Source: Pseudobutyrivibrio ruminis (lineage in GTDB: Bacteria; Bacillota; Clostridia; Lachnospirales; Lachnospiraceae). Taken from it: a DNA stretch of 64,000 nt. The notes beneath the pieces were generated by a model that worked only from the letters and a program-made list of their open reading frames with translations, was not told where the DNA came from and did no database searches. The DNA lies in NCBI GenBank assembly GCA_015057315.1, contig SVER01000011.1, forward strand, positions 1 through 64,000, read 5' to 3'. Both the position numbers and the translations under genes were made by a program. This document shows, one piece after another, positions 17,056-25,398 of the stretch (positions are counted from its first letter, which is position 1; the number at the start of each line of letters is the position of its first letter).

Positions 17056-17610
17056 TTAAACAGTCATAATCTCTTTTGTCTTAGCCTCAACAGCCTTATC
17101 TACCTCAGCGATGAACTTATCTGTCATCTTTTGGCACTTATCCTCAAGATCCTTGATTTCATCCTCTGAAACACCTTCGTCCTTAGAATGTTTCTTTAAT
17201 GCATCAATAGCATCTCTACGGATATTTCTGATTGCGACCTTAGCATCTTCACCATGCTTCTTAACATCCTTTGCAATCTCTTTACGACGCTCTTCTGTAA
17301 GCTCAGGAAAAACAAGACGGATAAGCTTACCATCGTTAGTAGGATTGATACCAATATCTGACATATTGATTGCTTTTTCAATTTCCTTCACCAGTGAAGG
17401 CTCCCAAGGCTGAATCTGAATAAGTCTTGGTTCTGGAACTGAAATATTAGCAACCTGCTGAAGTGGAGTTGGTGCTCCATAATAATCAACAGTAATCTTG
17501 TCTAAGATATGTGGATTAGCTCTACCAGCGCGGATTGTTGTAAATTCGCTTTCAAGATTATTGTAGCTTTTTGTCATCTTCTCTTCATAAGTTGAAAGTA
17601 TATTATCCAT
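17056..17610 (-). CDS. frr: Ribosome recycling factor
   Basis: Splits post-termination ribosomes together with EF-G. The 184 residues are the exact family length, starting MDNILSTYEEKMTKS, with the conserved TTIRAGRANPHILDKITVDYYG and the second conserved block RLVFPELTEERRKE, all in the three-helix bundle. It is 9 bases after pyrH with its own Shine-Dalgarno (AGGAGG), and is followed by a terminator. Confidence 0.98.
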   Translation of the reverse strand: MDNILSTYEEKMTKSYNNLESEFTTIRAGRANPHILDKITVDYYGAPTPLQQVANISVPEPRLIQIQPWEPSLVKEIEKAINMSDIGINPTNDGKLIRLVFPELTEERRKEIAKDVKKHGEDAKVAIRNIRRDAIDALKKHSKDEGVSEDEIKDLEDKCQKMTDKFIAEVDKAVEAKTKEIMTV

Positions 17611-17619
17611 TAATCCTCC

Positions 17620-18315
17620 TTAAACAGTAACAACTGTTCCATTAAATTTTCCTGTGATAGCCTTAACAATTGAATCCTCTTCATTAAGAGAGAATACATA
17701 CATAGGCATCTTTTGCTCCATTGCAATGATTGAAGCTGTCATATCGACAACCTGTAGCTTCTGATCGATAACATCCTGGATGCTGATTTCATCATAACGC
17801 TTAGCATCTGGATTCTTTGCTGGGTCACTATCATAAACGCCATCAATTGACTTAGCAAGTAAAATAACATCTGCTTCAATTTCAACTGCACGAAGTACTG
17901 TAGCAGTATCTGTTGAGAAGTAAGGATGTCCTGTACCACCTGCAAAGAATACAACCATATTTCTATCGAAATACTTGTTAGCTCTATCCTTTGAATAAAG
18001 CTTTGAAACATTGCCACACTCGAAAGGAGTAAGAACAGATGTCTTCATGCCTTCTGTTCTGAAAATTTCAGAAACATAAACACAATTCATAACTGTAGCA
18101 AGCATTCCAATCTGGTCAGCCTTAGTTCTGTCAATCTTTTCAGAAGAACGGCCTCTCCAGAAGTTTCCACCACCGATAACAACGCCAACCTGTACGCCAT
18201 CATCTACAAGCTTCTTAACCTGCTTAGCTACCATTACACATGTAGCTTCGTCAAATCCAAACCCCTTGTTACCTGATAATGCTTCTCCGCTAAGCTTTAA
18301 TAATACTCTTTTCAT
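17620..18315 (-). CDS. pyrH: Uridylate kinase (UMP kinase)
   Basis: Phosphorylates UMP to UDP and acts in the cytosol. The 231-residue amino-acid-kinase fold starts MKRVLLKLSGEALSG, with GVVIGGGNFWRGR for phosphate binding and LLAKSIDGVYDSDPAKNP in the nucleotide region. It keeps its usual place before frr, but here a bactofilin and a deacetylase gene separate it from tsf. Confidence 0.98.
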   Translation of the reverse strand: MKRVLLKLSGEALSGNKGFGFDEATCVMVAKQVKKLVDDGVQVGVVIGGGNFWRGRSSEKIDRTKADQIGMLATVMNCVYVSEIFRTEGMKTSVLTPFECGNVSKLYSKDRANKYFDRNMVVFFAGGTGHPYFSTDTATVLRAVEIEADVILLAKSIDGVYDSDPAKNPDAKRYDEISIQDVIDQKLQVVDMTASIIAMEQKMPMYVFSLNEEDSIVKAITGKFNGTVVTV

Positions 18316-18338
18316 TTGCCAAATTTCCTCTGTAATAA

Positions 18339-19112
18339 TTAAATATTGAATACGCTGTTAACATCAACGTCAGAATAGCTCTGTGAGCAGAAGCCCTCGA
18401 TAACAGCGCCATTGTTAATCTGAACTGAACGAGACTTAATATTACCCATAACTACAGCAGAAGTATCAACAACTACTGGACCATTAACATCAATATCACC
18501 CTTTACAGCACCAGCGATAACAGCAGATGTAGCTGTAATATTACCAATGATTACAGAACCAACACCAACCTTAGCTGTTCCTGATGTAACAACCTCTCCT
18601 TCAATCTTAGCAGCATCTGCAAAGAATTCAGAAGACTGTGAATTACCATTTACCTTACCTGTAATAACTAATTTACCATTACATGTAACATCACCAACGA
18701 TTTCTCCCTGTACTTCAATTGAACCGATTGATTCAACATTACCTGTAATTTTCATGCCAGCAGTAATAACTGCATTCTCATCTGAAGCCTGAGTCTTGTT
18801 CTCAGCAACATTTCCCATAACATCCATTGTTCTTGGTGCCTCCATTTTAGTTTCTCTTTTTGTGTCGAAGAACGATTTCTTTTCTTCTGGTGTTCCAACT
18901 GTTACATTAGCCTCTGCTTTGTTTGCAACAGGTGTCTCAACCTTTTTTGTTACCTGCTCAAGAAGTCCATCAAGCTTATTAAGCTCAGATTCAACATCAA
19001 TATCCCCATCAAGAGTATTTACCATAACCTCTTCGTTAGGTGTCTCTTCTGCGCCAGCCATCTCGTCTAAAGCATCATTGAAATCCTCTTTGAAATCTTT
19101 AAAAAAGCCCAT
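18339..19112 (-). CDS. Bactofilin (polymer-forming cytoskeletal protein)
   Basis: A 257-residue protein. Residues 1-110 are hydrophilic and probably disordered, starting MGFFKDFKEDF, which could be an amphipathic membrane-targeting stretch. Residues about 118-235 are the bactofilin beta-helix, with repeated short turns such as GSIEVQGEIVGDVTCNGKLV, AKIEGEVVTSG and GAVKGDIDVNG. Bactofilins polymerise without nucleotide and position wall enzymes. It lies 21 bases after a predicted membrane-anchored deacetylase and just before pyrH, so a shared role in wall remodelling is a reasonable inference. Confidence 0.9.
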   Translation of the reverse strand: MGFFKDFKEDFNDALDEMAGAEETPNEEVMVNTLDGDIDVESELNKLDGLLEQVTKKVETPVANKAEANVTVGTPEEKKSFFDTKRETKMEAPRTMDVMGNVAENKTQASDENAVITAGMKITGNVESIGSIEVQGEIVGDVTCNGKLVITGKVNGNSQSSEFFADAAKIEGEVVTSGTAKVGVGSVIIGNITATSAVIAGAVKGDIDVNGPVVVDTSAVVMGNIKSRSVQINNGAVIEGFCSQSYSDVDVNSVFNI

Positions 19113-19132
19113 TACAAATCCTCCACTTTTAT

Positions 19133-20047
19133 TTATTGTACAACATTAACATGCTGTATAATTGTTGTTTCATCTGTGATTGGTAAAATCATAGCCCCCC
19201 GCTCTTGTAAAGCTTCGATTAGACCAGGTAAAGCTTCTACTGTTGCATTCTTGTTAGACGCATCATGCAACAAAACTACAGACGTTTTGTATTTTACCAC
19301 ATCCTTCATAACATTATCAATAAGCTGTTCAGATGTAAATGCTTGAGATGTTGCATCACCTGATGCTACATTCCAATCAAAATAAACAGCATTTTGCTCA
19401 TTGAGATAATTTATGAATGTAGACATACTTGTACTACTAACTCTATTACTACTTCCTCCTGGGAATCTATAATATTTGGTATCAACGCCAGTAGTATTAA
19501 GTATTAAATCATGAATCTTGGTGTAATCAGCTGCGAATGCCTCTCCTGATGAGTAAATATCACCAAAATTATGACTATATGAATGCATACCGATTGTATG
19601 ACCATCTTCAACAATCCGCTTATAATCATCCGAATATAGCTCTAAGTCCTTACCACAAACAAAGAAAGTTGCCTTAATATTATAGTCATCTAATATATCA
19701 AGAATCTTTGCTGTATTAGAACTTGGTCCATCATCAAATGTAAGATAAACCTTTGGAATATCCCCTTCCTCAGCTATATTATCGATATCATCCACCTTAT
19801 AAACATCATCTAAAACGCTGTCATCCACCATCTCATTGGAGTCTTCTACATTGGTAGCTACATACACCTGTTTTGAAAGCTCACGAAGCTCTCTTTTTAG
19901 CGATATAACCTGATAACATAAAATACTCATTACCGTAATAGTAAGAAGCATAAATACCAAAACAGTGGAGACAATGAACCTCTTCATGCGTGCAACACGT
20001 TTCCGCTTAGCGCGTTGCCGTTCAAGCTCCTCGTTTACTTTTTCCAA
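19133..20047 (-). CDS. Membrane-anchored polysaccharide (peptidoglycan) deacetylase, NodB fold
   Basis: A 304-residue protein with one membrane segment (about 24-47, FIVSTVLVFMLLTITVMSIL) after a basic cytosolic tail, then a coiled linker and a NodB domain (about 95-300). Carbohydrate esterase 4 motifs are complete: TFDDGPSS with the catalytic Asp pair, HTIGMHSYSH with the two zinc histidines, RFPGGSSN, DWNVASGDA and VVLLHDA. It should remove acetyl groups from peptidoglycan or a similar glycan outside the membrane. The start is TTG at 20047 behind GGGAGG. Its gene is followed directly by the bactofilin gene. Confidence 0.9.
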   Translation of the reverse strand: MEKVNEELERQRAKRKRVARMKRFIVSTVLVFMLLTITVMSILCYQVISLKRELRELSKQVYVATNVEDSNEMVDDSVLDDVYKVDDIDNIAEEGDIPKVYLTFDDGPSSNTAKILDILDDYNIKATFFVCGKDLELYSDDYKRIVEDGHTIGMHSYSHNFGDIYSSGEAFAADYTKIHDLILNTTGVDTKYYRFPGGSSNRVSSTSMSTFINYLNEQNAVYFDWNVASGDATSQAFTSEQLIDNVMKDVVKYKTSVVLLHDASNKNATVEALPGLIEALQERGAMILPITDETTIIQHVNVVQ

Positions 20048-20080
20048 AACACTCCCTCCCCCTTTAAAATTTCCTTTATC

Positions 20081-20109
20081 ATTTTATCACAAGATATTTA
20101 CAATATAAA
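20081..20109 (-). promoter_or_regulatory. Extended -10 promoter for deacetylase-bactofilin genes
   Basis: Minus strand TGATAAAAT (TAAAAT at 20081-20086) is an extended -10 element; a weak TTTATA lies 17 bases upstream (20104-20109). It follows the tsf terminator directly. Confidence 0.45.
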
Positions 20110-20112
20110 GGA

Positions 20113-20147
20113 CAAAAAATAAAGAGTCCACAAAATGTGGACTCTTT
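20113..20147 (-). terminator. Terminator of the rpsB-tsf operon
   Basis: A 12-bp perfect stem (AAAGAGTCCACA/TGTGGACTCTTT, 20121-20132 with 20136-20147) with a 3-base loop; the minus-strand tail is ATTTTTTG. A-rich flanks let it work in either direction. Confidence 0.9.
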
Positions 20148-20184
20148 ATGAAAATACTTATTGGCAAATCATCAGATAAAGCAA

Positions 20185-21114
20185 TTAAGCGTTCATCTGT
20201 GCTGCAACCTCTGCTGCGAAGTCTTCATTTTTCTTCTCAAGACCTTCACCAGTCTCAAAACGAACAAAGTTCTTAACTGTAAGCTCAGAACCTGTCTCCT
20301 TAGAAACCTGCTCTAAGTACTTAGCAACACTCTGCTTTCCATCCTCTGCCTTAACGTATACCTGATCAAGTAAGCAGATTTCCTTAAGCTCCTTAGATAC
20401 ACGACCTTCGATCATGCCATTGATAACCTTCTCAGGCTTCTGAGATTCCTTAGGATCGTTCATAATCTGAGCAAGAAGGATTTCCTTCTCGTGTGCGATG
20501 TAATCAGCAGATACCTCATCACGAGATACATACTTAGGATTAAGAGCTGCAATCTGCATAGCAATGTTTGTAGCTGCTTCCTTAGCTGCATCGCTCTCAG
20601 CGCCAGCCATGTTAACGATAACGCCGATACGTCCGCCACCGTGAGTATAAGAAACTACGAAGCCATTAGCTGTAACCTTCTCAAATCTTCTAAGAGAAAG
20701 CTTCTCACCGATTGTAGCAACCATCTCGATGTGTACGTCGTTAACTGTCTTTGATGTATCCTCTGCCCATGGCTGAGCTAACAACTCATCAATTGTCTTA
20801 ACATCAGACTTAAGAATCTGGTTAGCAACCTTCTCTACATAAGTCTGGAACTTCTCGTTCTTAGCAACGAAATCAGTCTCTGAGTTAACCTCAAGAACAA
20901 CTGCTGTATTGCCTTCAACTACAACCTTGCAGATACCCTCTGCTGCGATACGAGATGCCTTCTTTTCAGCCTTAGCTGCACCATTCTTACGAAGAAGCTC
21001 GAAAGCTGCATCCATATCACCATCGCACTCAGAGAGTGCCTTCTTACAATCCATCATACCTGCGCCAGACTGCTCGCGAAGGTCCTTTACCATTGCTGCT
21101 GTAATAGCTGCCAT
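20185..21114 (-). CDS. tsf: Translation elongation factor Ts
   Basis: Nucleotide exchange factor for EF-Tu. The 309-residue protein has the N-terminal UBA-like domain (MAAITAAMVKDLREQSGAGM, DCKKAL), the TDFVAKNEKFQ core motif that contacts EF-Tu, and the dimerisation region. It starts 4 bases after rpsB and is closed by a strong terminator. Confidence 0.98.
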   Translation of the reverse strand: MAAITAAMVKDLREQSGAGMMDCKKALSECDGDMDAAFELLRKNGAAKAEKKASRIAAEGICKVVVEGNTAVVLEVNSETDFVAKNEKFQTYVEKVANQILKSDVKTIDELLAQPWAEDTSKTVNDVHIEMVATIGEKLSLRRFEKVTANGFVVSYTHGGGRIGVIVNMAGAESDAAKEAATNIAMQIAALNPKYVSRDEVSADYIAHEKEILLAQIMNDPKESQKPEKVINGMIEGRVSKELKEICLLDQVYVKAEDGKQSVAKYLEQVSKETGSELTVKNFVRFETGEGLEKKNEDFAAEVAAQMNA

Positions 21115-21118
21115 AATC

Positions 21119-21850
21119 TTATGCCTCCTCTACTGCTTCTGCTGATTCCTCAGCAACCTCATTCATTTCGCCCTGCTTTGCTTCGATAACAGCATCTGCC
21201 ATCTTTGCAACGATAAGCTTAACTGCACGGATAGCATCATCGTTACCTGGGATTACATAATCAAGCTCATCAGGATCACAGTTTGTATCGCAAACACCTA
21301 CAAGTGGAATACCAAGTGCGTGTGCTTCCTGGATACAGATGTGCTCCTTCTTAGGATCGATAACAAAGATAGCGTCAGGAATTCTGTTCATTTCCTTAAT
21401 ACCGCCGAGAACCTTTGTAAGCTTCTCCTGCTCCTTCTTAAGACCTGTAACTTCCTTCTTAGGAAGAAGATCAAATGTACCGTCTGCTTCCATCTTCTCG
21501 ATTTCCTTAAGACGTGCAATTCTTGTCTGAACTGTCTTAAAGTTTGTAAGCATACCACCGAGCCATCTCTCGTTTACATAGAACATACCGCAACGCTCTG
21601 CCTCTGATGCGATAGCATCCTGAGCCTGCTTCTTTGTACCAACGAAAAGGATTGTACCACCCTGCTGTGCGATATCGAAGATAACATCGTAAGCATCGTC
21701 TACCATACCTACAGACTTCTGAAGGTCGATAATGTGGATACCATTACGCTCTGTGTAGATGTAAGGAGCCATCTTAGGGTTCCATCTACGTGTCTGATGT
21801 CCAAAGTGAACACCTGCCTCAAGTAACTGCTTCATTGAAATAACACTCAT
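21119..21850 (-). CDS. rpsB: 30S ribosomal protein S2
   Basis: A 243-residue small-subunit protein beginning [20 protein letters not shown], with the usual [20 protein letters not shown] and an acidic alanine/glutamate-rich C-terminal tail. The chosen ATG at 21850 has GGAGG seven bases upstream. A second ATG in the same frame at 21880 also has a good Shine-Dalgarno (GGAGG, four bases away) and would add [10 protein letters not shown]; the family start favours 21850. It begins the ribosomal operon and has its own promoter, separate from the motility genes. Confidence 0.98.
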   Translation of the reverse strand: MSVISMKQLLEAGVHFGHQTRRWNPKMAPYIYTERNGIHIIDLQKSVGMVDDAYDVIFDIAQQGGTILFVGTKKQAQDAIASEAERCGMFYVNERWLGGMLTNFKTVQTRIARLKEIEKMEADGTFDLLPKKEVTGLKKEQEKLTKVLGGIKEMNRIPDAIFVIDPKKEHICIQEAHALGIPLVGVCDTNCDPDELDYVIPGNDDAIRAVKLIVAKMADAVIEAKQGEMNEVAEESAEAVEEA

Positions 21851-21884
21851 TTTAATACCTCCTGGTTTGTTCTTCCGCATGATT

Positions 21885-21935
21885 CCTCCTGACAAAAACC
21901 CTGCCTACGATAGGTTGGGAACCAATGTCAGTCCT
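21885..21935 (-). ncRNA. Candidate S2 autoregulatory leader (three-way junction)
   Basis: Just before the rpsB ribosome binding sites the RNA can close CTGACA/TGTCAG (21889-21894 with 21926-21931) around two adjacent hairpins, CCTA/TAGG (21904-21914) and TTGG/CCAA (21915-21925), each with a 3-base loop. The closing helix abuts the first GGAGG. A role in feedback control by S2 is inferred from position only; S2 leaders are known in other bacteria but I cannot match this to a named family. Confidence 0.45.
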
Positions 21936-21962
21936 CACGCGTGTATTTTCAACAGCCCTTAT

Positions 21963-21991
21963 AATTTACCATAGATTTCAAGCTGTTGCAA
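21963..21991 (-). promoter_or_regulatory. Promoter of rpsB-tsf
   Basis: Minus strand TTGCAA (21986-21991), 17-base spacer, TAAATT (21963-21968); the start would be near 21956, giving a leader of about 105 nt. Confidence 0.6.
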
Positions 21992-22026
21992 GCTTTAGAT
22001 TATTGTTCTCCCCAAAAAGTCAGATT

Positions 22027-22650
22027 TTAATCCTGTTTAGGAGGAGTTGTGGTTCTCGAATCCTTATTTACAAGGAGAGCAGCCAAATCATCGTACGAGC
22101 TGCCTTCCATTACATAAAAAGTACCTGCCTGAATTAAATTATCAATATTAAGCTTGTTAAGATATTTATTAAAATCATCAACAGAATCAATTAAACCTGC
22201 TTTTTTAAGATTCTTAGAAACCATTTCAGATGATTCCCCACCTTTTACTGTAAAAGGTACATATTTAACCTCTTCAGTTACTTCACTTGTATTTTGCTGT
22301 TCTACGGAAGCACTTTCTTCTGAAGAACTTTCTTCCTTAGCAGTGGAATCCTTAGGTGACTCATCAGCTGATTCATCCACAGCTTCTTCTATAATATTTT
22401 CTTTAGAATTCATAGAAGATTTATCTTCAGATTCCATGGATGAATCCTTAGGAATATCCTCTCCTACATTTTCTTCAAGCCCTTCATCAGTCATAACCAT
22501 TCCAAGCTCTGTAGCTCTTTTTATTATTTCAGCATCAGAAATTGTCTCCTTTGCCAAGCTATCCTTGCCAAAATACAAGCATATCGTTAAAAGAAGCGTA
22601 GAAAAAATAATGCCAATTCCAATTCCTCTAAGATAATATTTCAGCCTCAT
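22027..22650 (-). CDS. Membrane protein with MltG-type LysM-like domain, no catalytic domain
   Basis: A 207-residue protein: one membrane segment (about 10-28), a long Ser/Glu-rich linker (about 60-125) and a C-terminal module (about 130-200) reading VPFTVKGGESSEMVSKNLKK, then GLIDSVDDFNKYL and IQAGTFYVMEGSSYDDLAALL. This resembles the small N-terminal domain of the lytic transglycosylase MltG/YceG, but the catalytic YceG domain is absent. It overlaps the preceding swrB-like gene by one base and is the last gene of the motility operon. Function unknown; peptidoglycan contact outside the membrane is a guess from the domain. Confidence 0.65.
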   Translation of the reverse strand: MRLKYYLRGIGIGIIFSTLLLTICLYFGKDSLAKETISDAEIIKRATELGMVMTDEGLEENVGEDIPKDSSMESEDKSSMNSKENIIEEAVDESADESPKDSTAKEESSSEESASVEQQNTSEVTEEVKYVPFTVKGGESSEMVSKNLKKAGLIDSVDDFNKYLNKLNIDNLIQAGTFYVMEGSSYDDLAALLVNKDSRTTTPPKQD

Positions 22651-23381
22651 TATCTCCCCTCCTGATAAAGACCAAGTACAAATTTAACTTCTCCCAAACC
22701 TCTTCCAAGCTTTTTGGCAATCTCTACCTCGGACAATCCCTCATCATGAAGAGTAAGAATTTCCATGTTGCCATTTTGTTTTACATTTGGGCTTTCATCT
22801 GCAAACTTTTCTGCTAATGCCTCTGTAAAGGAGGCTGGCTTTTCTATGCTTTCAGTAAGTGAAACAAAAGGCTTATCTGCTTCTGCTCTTGCCTTATCAA
22901 GCTCTTTTTTCTTTTCTTCGATTTCTATTTCTCTATCTCTAAGCAAATCAAGTTTTTTCGCAATAGAAGCATCAAGGGCAACTAAAGTATCCTCTAACTC
23001 TGAAAGCTTTTTTGTCATATCTAAGGTATCCTGTTGCTTTTCATTTAGCATGGAATACATAAATGTAACTTCTTTGTGAGACTTGTCTACAGATTCAAGT
23101 ACAGTATCTGAATACTCAGATATCTCCATGATTTTGTCTGTAGTTTCTTTATCCGTCTTTCTATCAATTTCCTCCATAGCCTCATCTATTGTAGCAGATA
23201 GCTTATCCTCAAGTTCCACATTAGCATCGGCCATTTTATCCTTGATTATTTCCTGAATCTGATCCTTTGTAAGCTTTTGAAGATTTTCTCTGTCCTTTGA
23301 TGACAATCTTTCAGACACAAAAAAACTCCCAATGCAAAAGGCTAACCCAATGATTAGGAGTACAATTTCTAGTACAGTCAT
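22650..23381 (-). CDS. SwrB-like coiled-coil membrane protein (DUF6115 type)
   Basis: A 243-residue protein with an N-terminal membrane anchor (residues 3-21, VLEIVLLIIGLAFCIGSFF), a long coiled coil (about 30-175) and a conserved C-terminal helix-turn-helix-like end: ILTLHDEGLSEVEIAKKLGR then GLGEVKFVLGLY. This build and its place between the flagellar sigma factor and rpsB match SwrB (YlxL) of Bacillus subtilis, which promotes flagellar export-gate activation and swarming. Orthology is inferred from build and position. Confidence 0.7.
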   Translation of the reverse strand: MTVLEIVLLIIGLAFCIGSFFVSERLSSKDRENLQKLTKDQIQEIIKDKMADANVELEDKLSATIDEAMEEIDRKTDKETTDKIMEISEYSDTVLESVDKSHKEVTFMYSMLNEKQQDTLDMTKKLSELEDTLVALDASIAKKLDLLRDREIEIEEKKKELDKARAEADKPFVSLTESIEKPASFTEALAEKFADESPNVKQNGNMEILTLHDEGLSEVEIAKKLGRGLGEVKFVLGLYQEGR

Positions 23382-23393
23382 TTTAGTCCCCCT

Positions 23394-23720
23394 TTAAACT
23401 CTCATGTCAAACGAAGGCTTTGGCTTTTCTATAACAGTGCCATCCCCTTCTAAATTCTGTCCCTTTTTTTCTTTAGGAGGTTTTCGTTTTTTATTGCCTT
23501 CATAGCCCTTGCCATTACCTTCCCTATCATAGCTATCCTCAGTACGCTTGGCATTATAGGTATCATTCACCTGATGTGCCTTCTGTTCCTGTTGTTTCTC
23601 AACAGTATCAGTTAAAACCGACTGCTGTAGTAATGGCTTTTGGTCTTCATTAGCTTTAGTGTGACTAATTTCGTTGGTATTTTGTATCATTCCATTGAAA
23701 TTAATTGGACTAATTGACAT
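23394..23720 (-). CDS. Small hydrophilic protein of the motility operon
   Basis: A 108-residue protein without membrane segments and with many Lys, Gln, Glu and Gly residues (for example KGYEGNKKRKPPKEKKGQ). I recognise no domain. The start ATG has GGGAGGG upstream. It lies between sigD and the swrB-like gene with the expected short spacing, so it is probably a real, fast-evolving operon member. Low complexity makes structure prediction unreliable. Confidence 0.6.
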   Translation of the reverse strand: MSISPINFNGMIQNTNEISHTKANEDQKPLLQQSVLTDTVEKQQEQKAHQVNDTYNAKRTEDSYDREGNGKGYEGNKKRKPPKEKKGQNLEGDGTVIEKPKPSFDMRV

Positions 23721-23763
23721 AACATTCCCTCCCTATTTGGAATACCATACAATTAAAGAACCA

Positions 23764-24531
23764 TTATTTGTTTGTTAGAATTCCCATATATTCACCAAGT
23801 ATTCCACGCATCTTCTGCAGTGCCTTGGTGTGGAGCTGTGAAACTCTAGATTCAGAAACCTCCAAAGCTGCACTAATCTCCTTTAAGGTTAATTCTTCGT
23901 AATAATAGAGAAGAATAACCTGTTTTTCCTTTTCTGTTAACCTATCTAAAGCCTCTTTTAGCTTTTCTGAAAGCTCCTGTTTTGAGATGTTATCCTCTGG
24001 CTGAATAAAATGAGAATTATGTTCAGCCTCCATAACAGGCTCATTACCGGATTCAACAAATTCATTTAACGATACTACGTTAGTAACATTAAGTTGAGAC
24101 TGCCATTTAAGAAATTCATCAGAAGAAATATTAAGCTCAGCAGCTATATCCTCATCTGATGCACTATGCCCTGTTCTAGCCTCAATTGTTTTTATAGCGT
24201 CATCAATCATTCTTTGGCGCTGTCTAATGGTTCTAGGAATCCAATCCATTTTACGGATCTGGTCTAAAATAGAACCTCTAATGCGAAGACTTGCGTAGGT
24301 TTCGAATTTGACATCCTTTGCCAAATCAAACTTGTCAATCGCATCAATAAGGCCAAAGATGCCATAGCTGCATAAATCCTCGTACTCCACTGTATTACCT
24401 AAATACATGCAAAGACGACCTGCAACAATTTTCACAAGTGGCGCATATTCAAGTATTAATTGCTCTCTAAGCTCCTGGGATGGATTAACCTTATACTTAT
24501 CCCAGAGCTTTTCTCTGTCACCTGCTTTCAT
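23764..24531 (-). CDS. fliA: RNA polymerase sigma factor for flagellar operon (sigma-28, FliA/SigD)
   Basis: A 255-residue alternative sigma factor that reads late motility and chemotaxis promoters. Region 2 is clear (DLCSYGIFGLIDAIDKFD, FETYASLRIRGSILDQIR), followed by the WhiG/FliA-specific DWIPRTIRQRQR, region 3 (GHSASDEDIAAELNIS) and region 4 with the HTH LTLKEISAALEVSESRVSQL. It is co-transcribed with chemotaxis genes as in B. subtilis. No flgM is visible in the window. Confidence 0.95.
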   Translation of the reverse strand: MKAGDREKLWDKYKVNPSQELREQLILEYAPLVKIVAGRLCMYLGNTVEYEDLCSYGIFGLIDAIDKFDLAKDVKFETYASLRIRGSILDQIRKMDWIPRTIRQRQRMIDDAIKTIEARTGHSASDEDIAAELNISSDEFLKWQSQLNVTNVVSLNEFVESGNEPVMEAEHNSHFIQPEDNISKQELSEKLKEALDRLTEKEKQVILLYYYEELTLKEISAALEVSESRVSQLHTKALQKMRGILGEYMGILTNK

Positions 24532-24565
24532 TTATGCCCCCTTCAATACGAGTAACCTTATTATT

Positions 24566-24871
24566 TTAACCTTCCTCAGATTCACTCGGATTTTCTTCTG
24601 TGGTTGCAACATCCTCCTGTGGCATTTCCTCACTAGGTTCATCAGGCATAATTGCATCCATCTGTTCATCAATCGGAACAGTTGGTTCTAATGTTCTAAA
24701 GGAATAATCCAAAATCATTTTAATGATAGTTCCCATTGTAAGAAACACAAGGACTACCACAAGTAATCGGCTGACAAAAACAGAAAATTCTACATGCTCT
24801 ACTATAGAAATTACACATGACAATAAGGCTGCAGCAAGTGTAATAATTATAGGTATAGGCTTGGTTTTCAT
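24566..24871 (-). CDS. Small two-helix membrane protein of the chemotaxis operon
   Basis: A 101-residue protein with two membrane segments (about 5-23 and 30-54) and a very acidic, Pro/Glu-rich C-terminal tail (about 65-101). Start at ATG 24871 after GGAGG with five bases between; a TTG at 24883 would overlap that site. It lies between cheD and sigD. No family recognised; similar small proteins occupy this position in related motile Clostridia, but I cannot assign a role. Confidence 0.55.
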   Translation of the reverse strand: MKTKPIPIIITLAAALLSCVISIVEHVEFSVFVSRLLVVVLVFLTMGTIIKMILDYSFRTLEPTVPIDEQMDAIMPDEPSEEMPQEDVATTEENPSESEEG

Positions 24872-24898
24872 TACATCCTCCAACTACTAATATATATT

Positions 24899-25387
24899 TT
24901 AAATAATCTTTAGCTCTTTGCCAACTGCTTTTATATAGTATTTACCAGTTTCACTGTATATTTCTACAGTTCTACCATAATTCAATCCACAATCCTCTGC
25001 TACAAGTTTTACTCCAAGCTGCTTTAGCTTAGCTCTAGACGCCTCTGCATTCCTTTCACCAACATTGATACCGGCGGCATTAGCTCCAGGCATTTCAAAC
25101 ATCTTAGCCCCTCCAGCAATCTTCGCAACAAGTCTTGCCTTATTCGCCCCGGCTTTAAGCATGTCATCATAAAGCTTTTGTATGCCAGTATCGGCAAATT
25201 TAGCAATGTTTGAATTGTTCCTTATAGAGGTACTGTCAGGAAGCATTATATGTGCAAGCCCTGTAATTTTTGTAGATGGATCATAAATAGCAATTCCGAT
25301 ACACGACCCCAGACCAATAGTAGTCAGGTTATCTGGAGCTTTGCATATCTTCAGGTCGGCCATACCGACTTTAATCATCTGCCCCAT
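24899..25387 (-). CDS. cheD: Chemoreceptor glutamine deamidase CheD
   Basis: A 162-residue deamidase that converts receptor Gln to Glu and interacts with CheC. The catalytic Cys lies in LTTIGLGSCIGIAIYD, the His in GLAHIMLPDS and the Thr just before the Cys motif. It directly follows cheC (11 bases), which fits the CheC-CheD pair of the Bacillus-type adaptation system. Confidence 0.95.
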   Translation of the reverse strand: MGQMIKVGMADLKICKAPDNLTTIGLGSCIGIAIYDPSTKITGLAHIMLPDSTSIRNNSNIAKFADTGIQKLYDDMLKAGANKARLVAKIAGGAKMFEMPGANAAGINVGERNAEASRAKLKQLGVKLVAEDCGLNYGRTVEIYSETGKYYIKAVGKELKII

Positions 25388-25398
25388 AATACCACTCC

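Noticed and set aside
22154-22636. 160-codon Ser-rich open frame on the plus strand
   Set aside because: Reverse complement of the Ser/Glu-rich MltG-like gene, whose low complexity keeps the opposite strand open.
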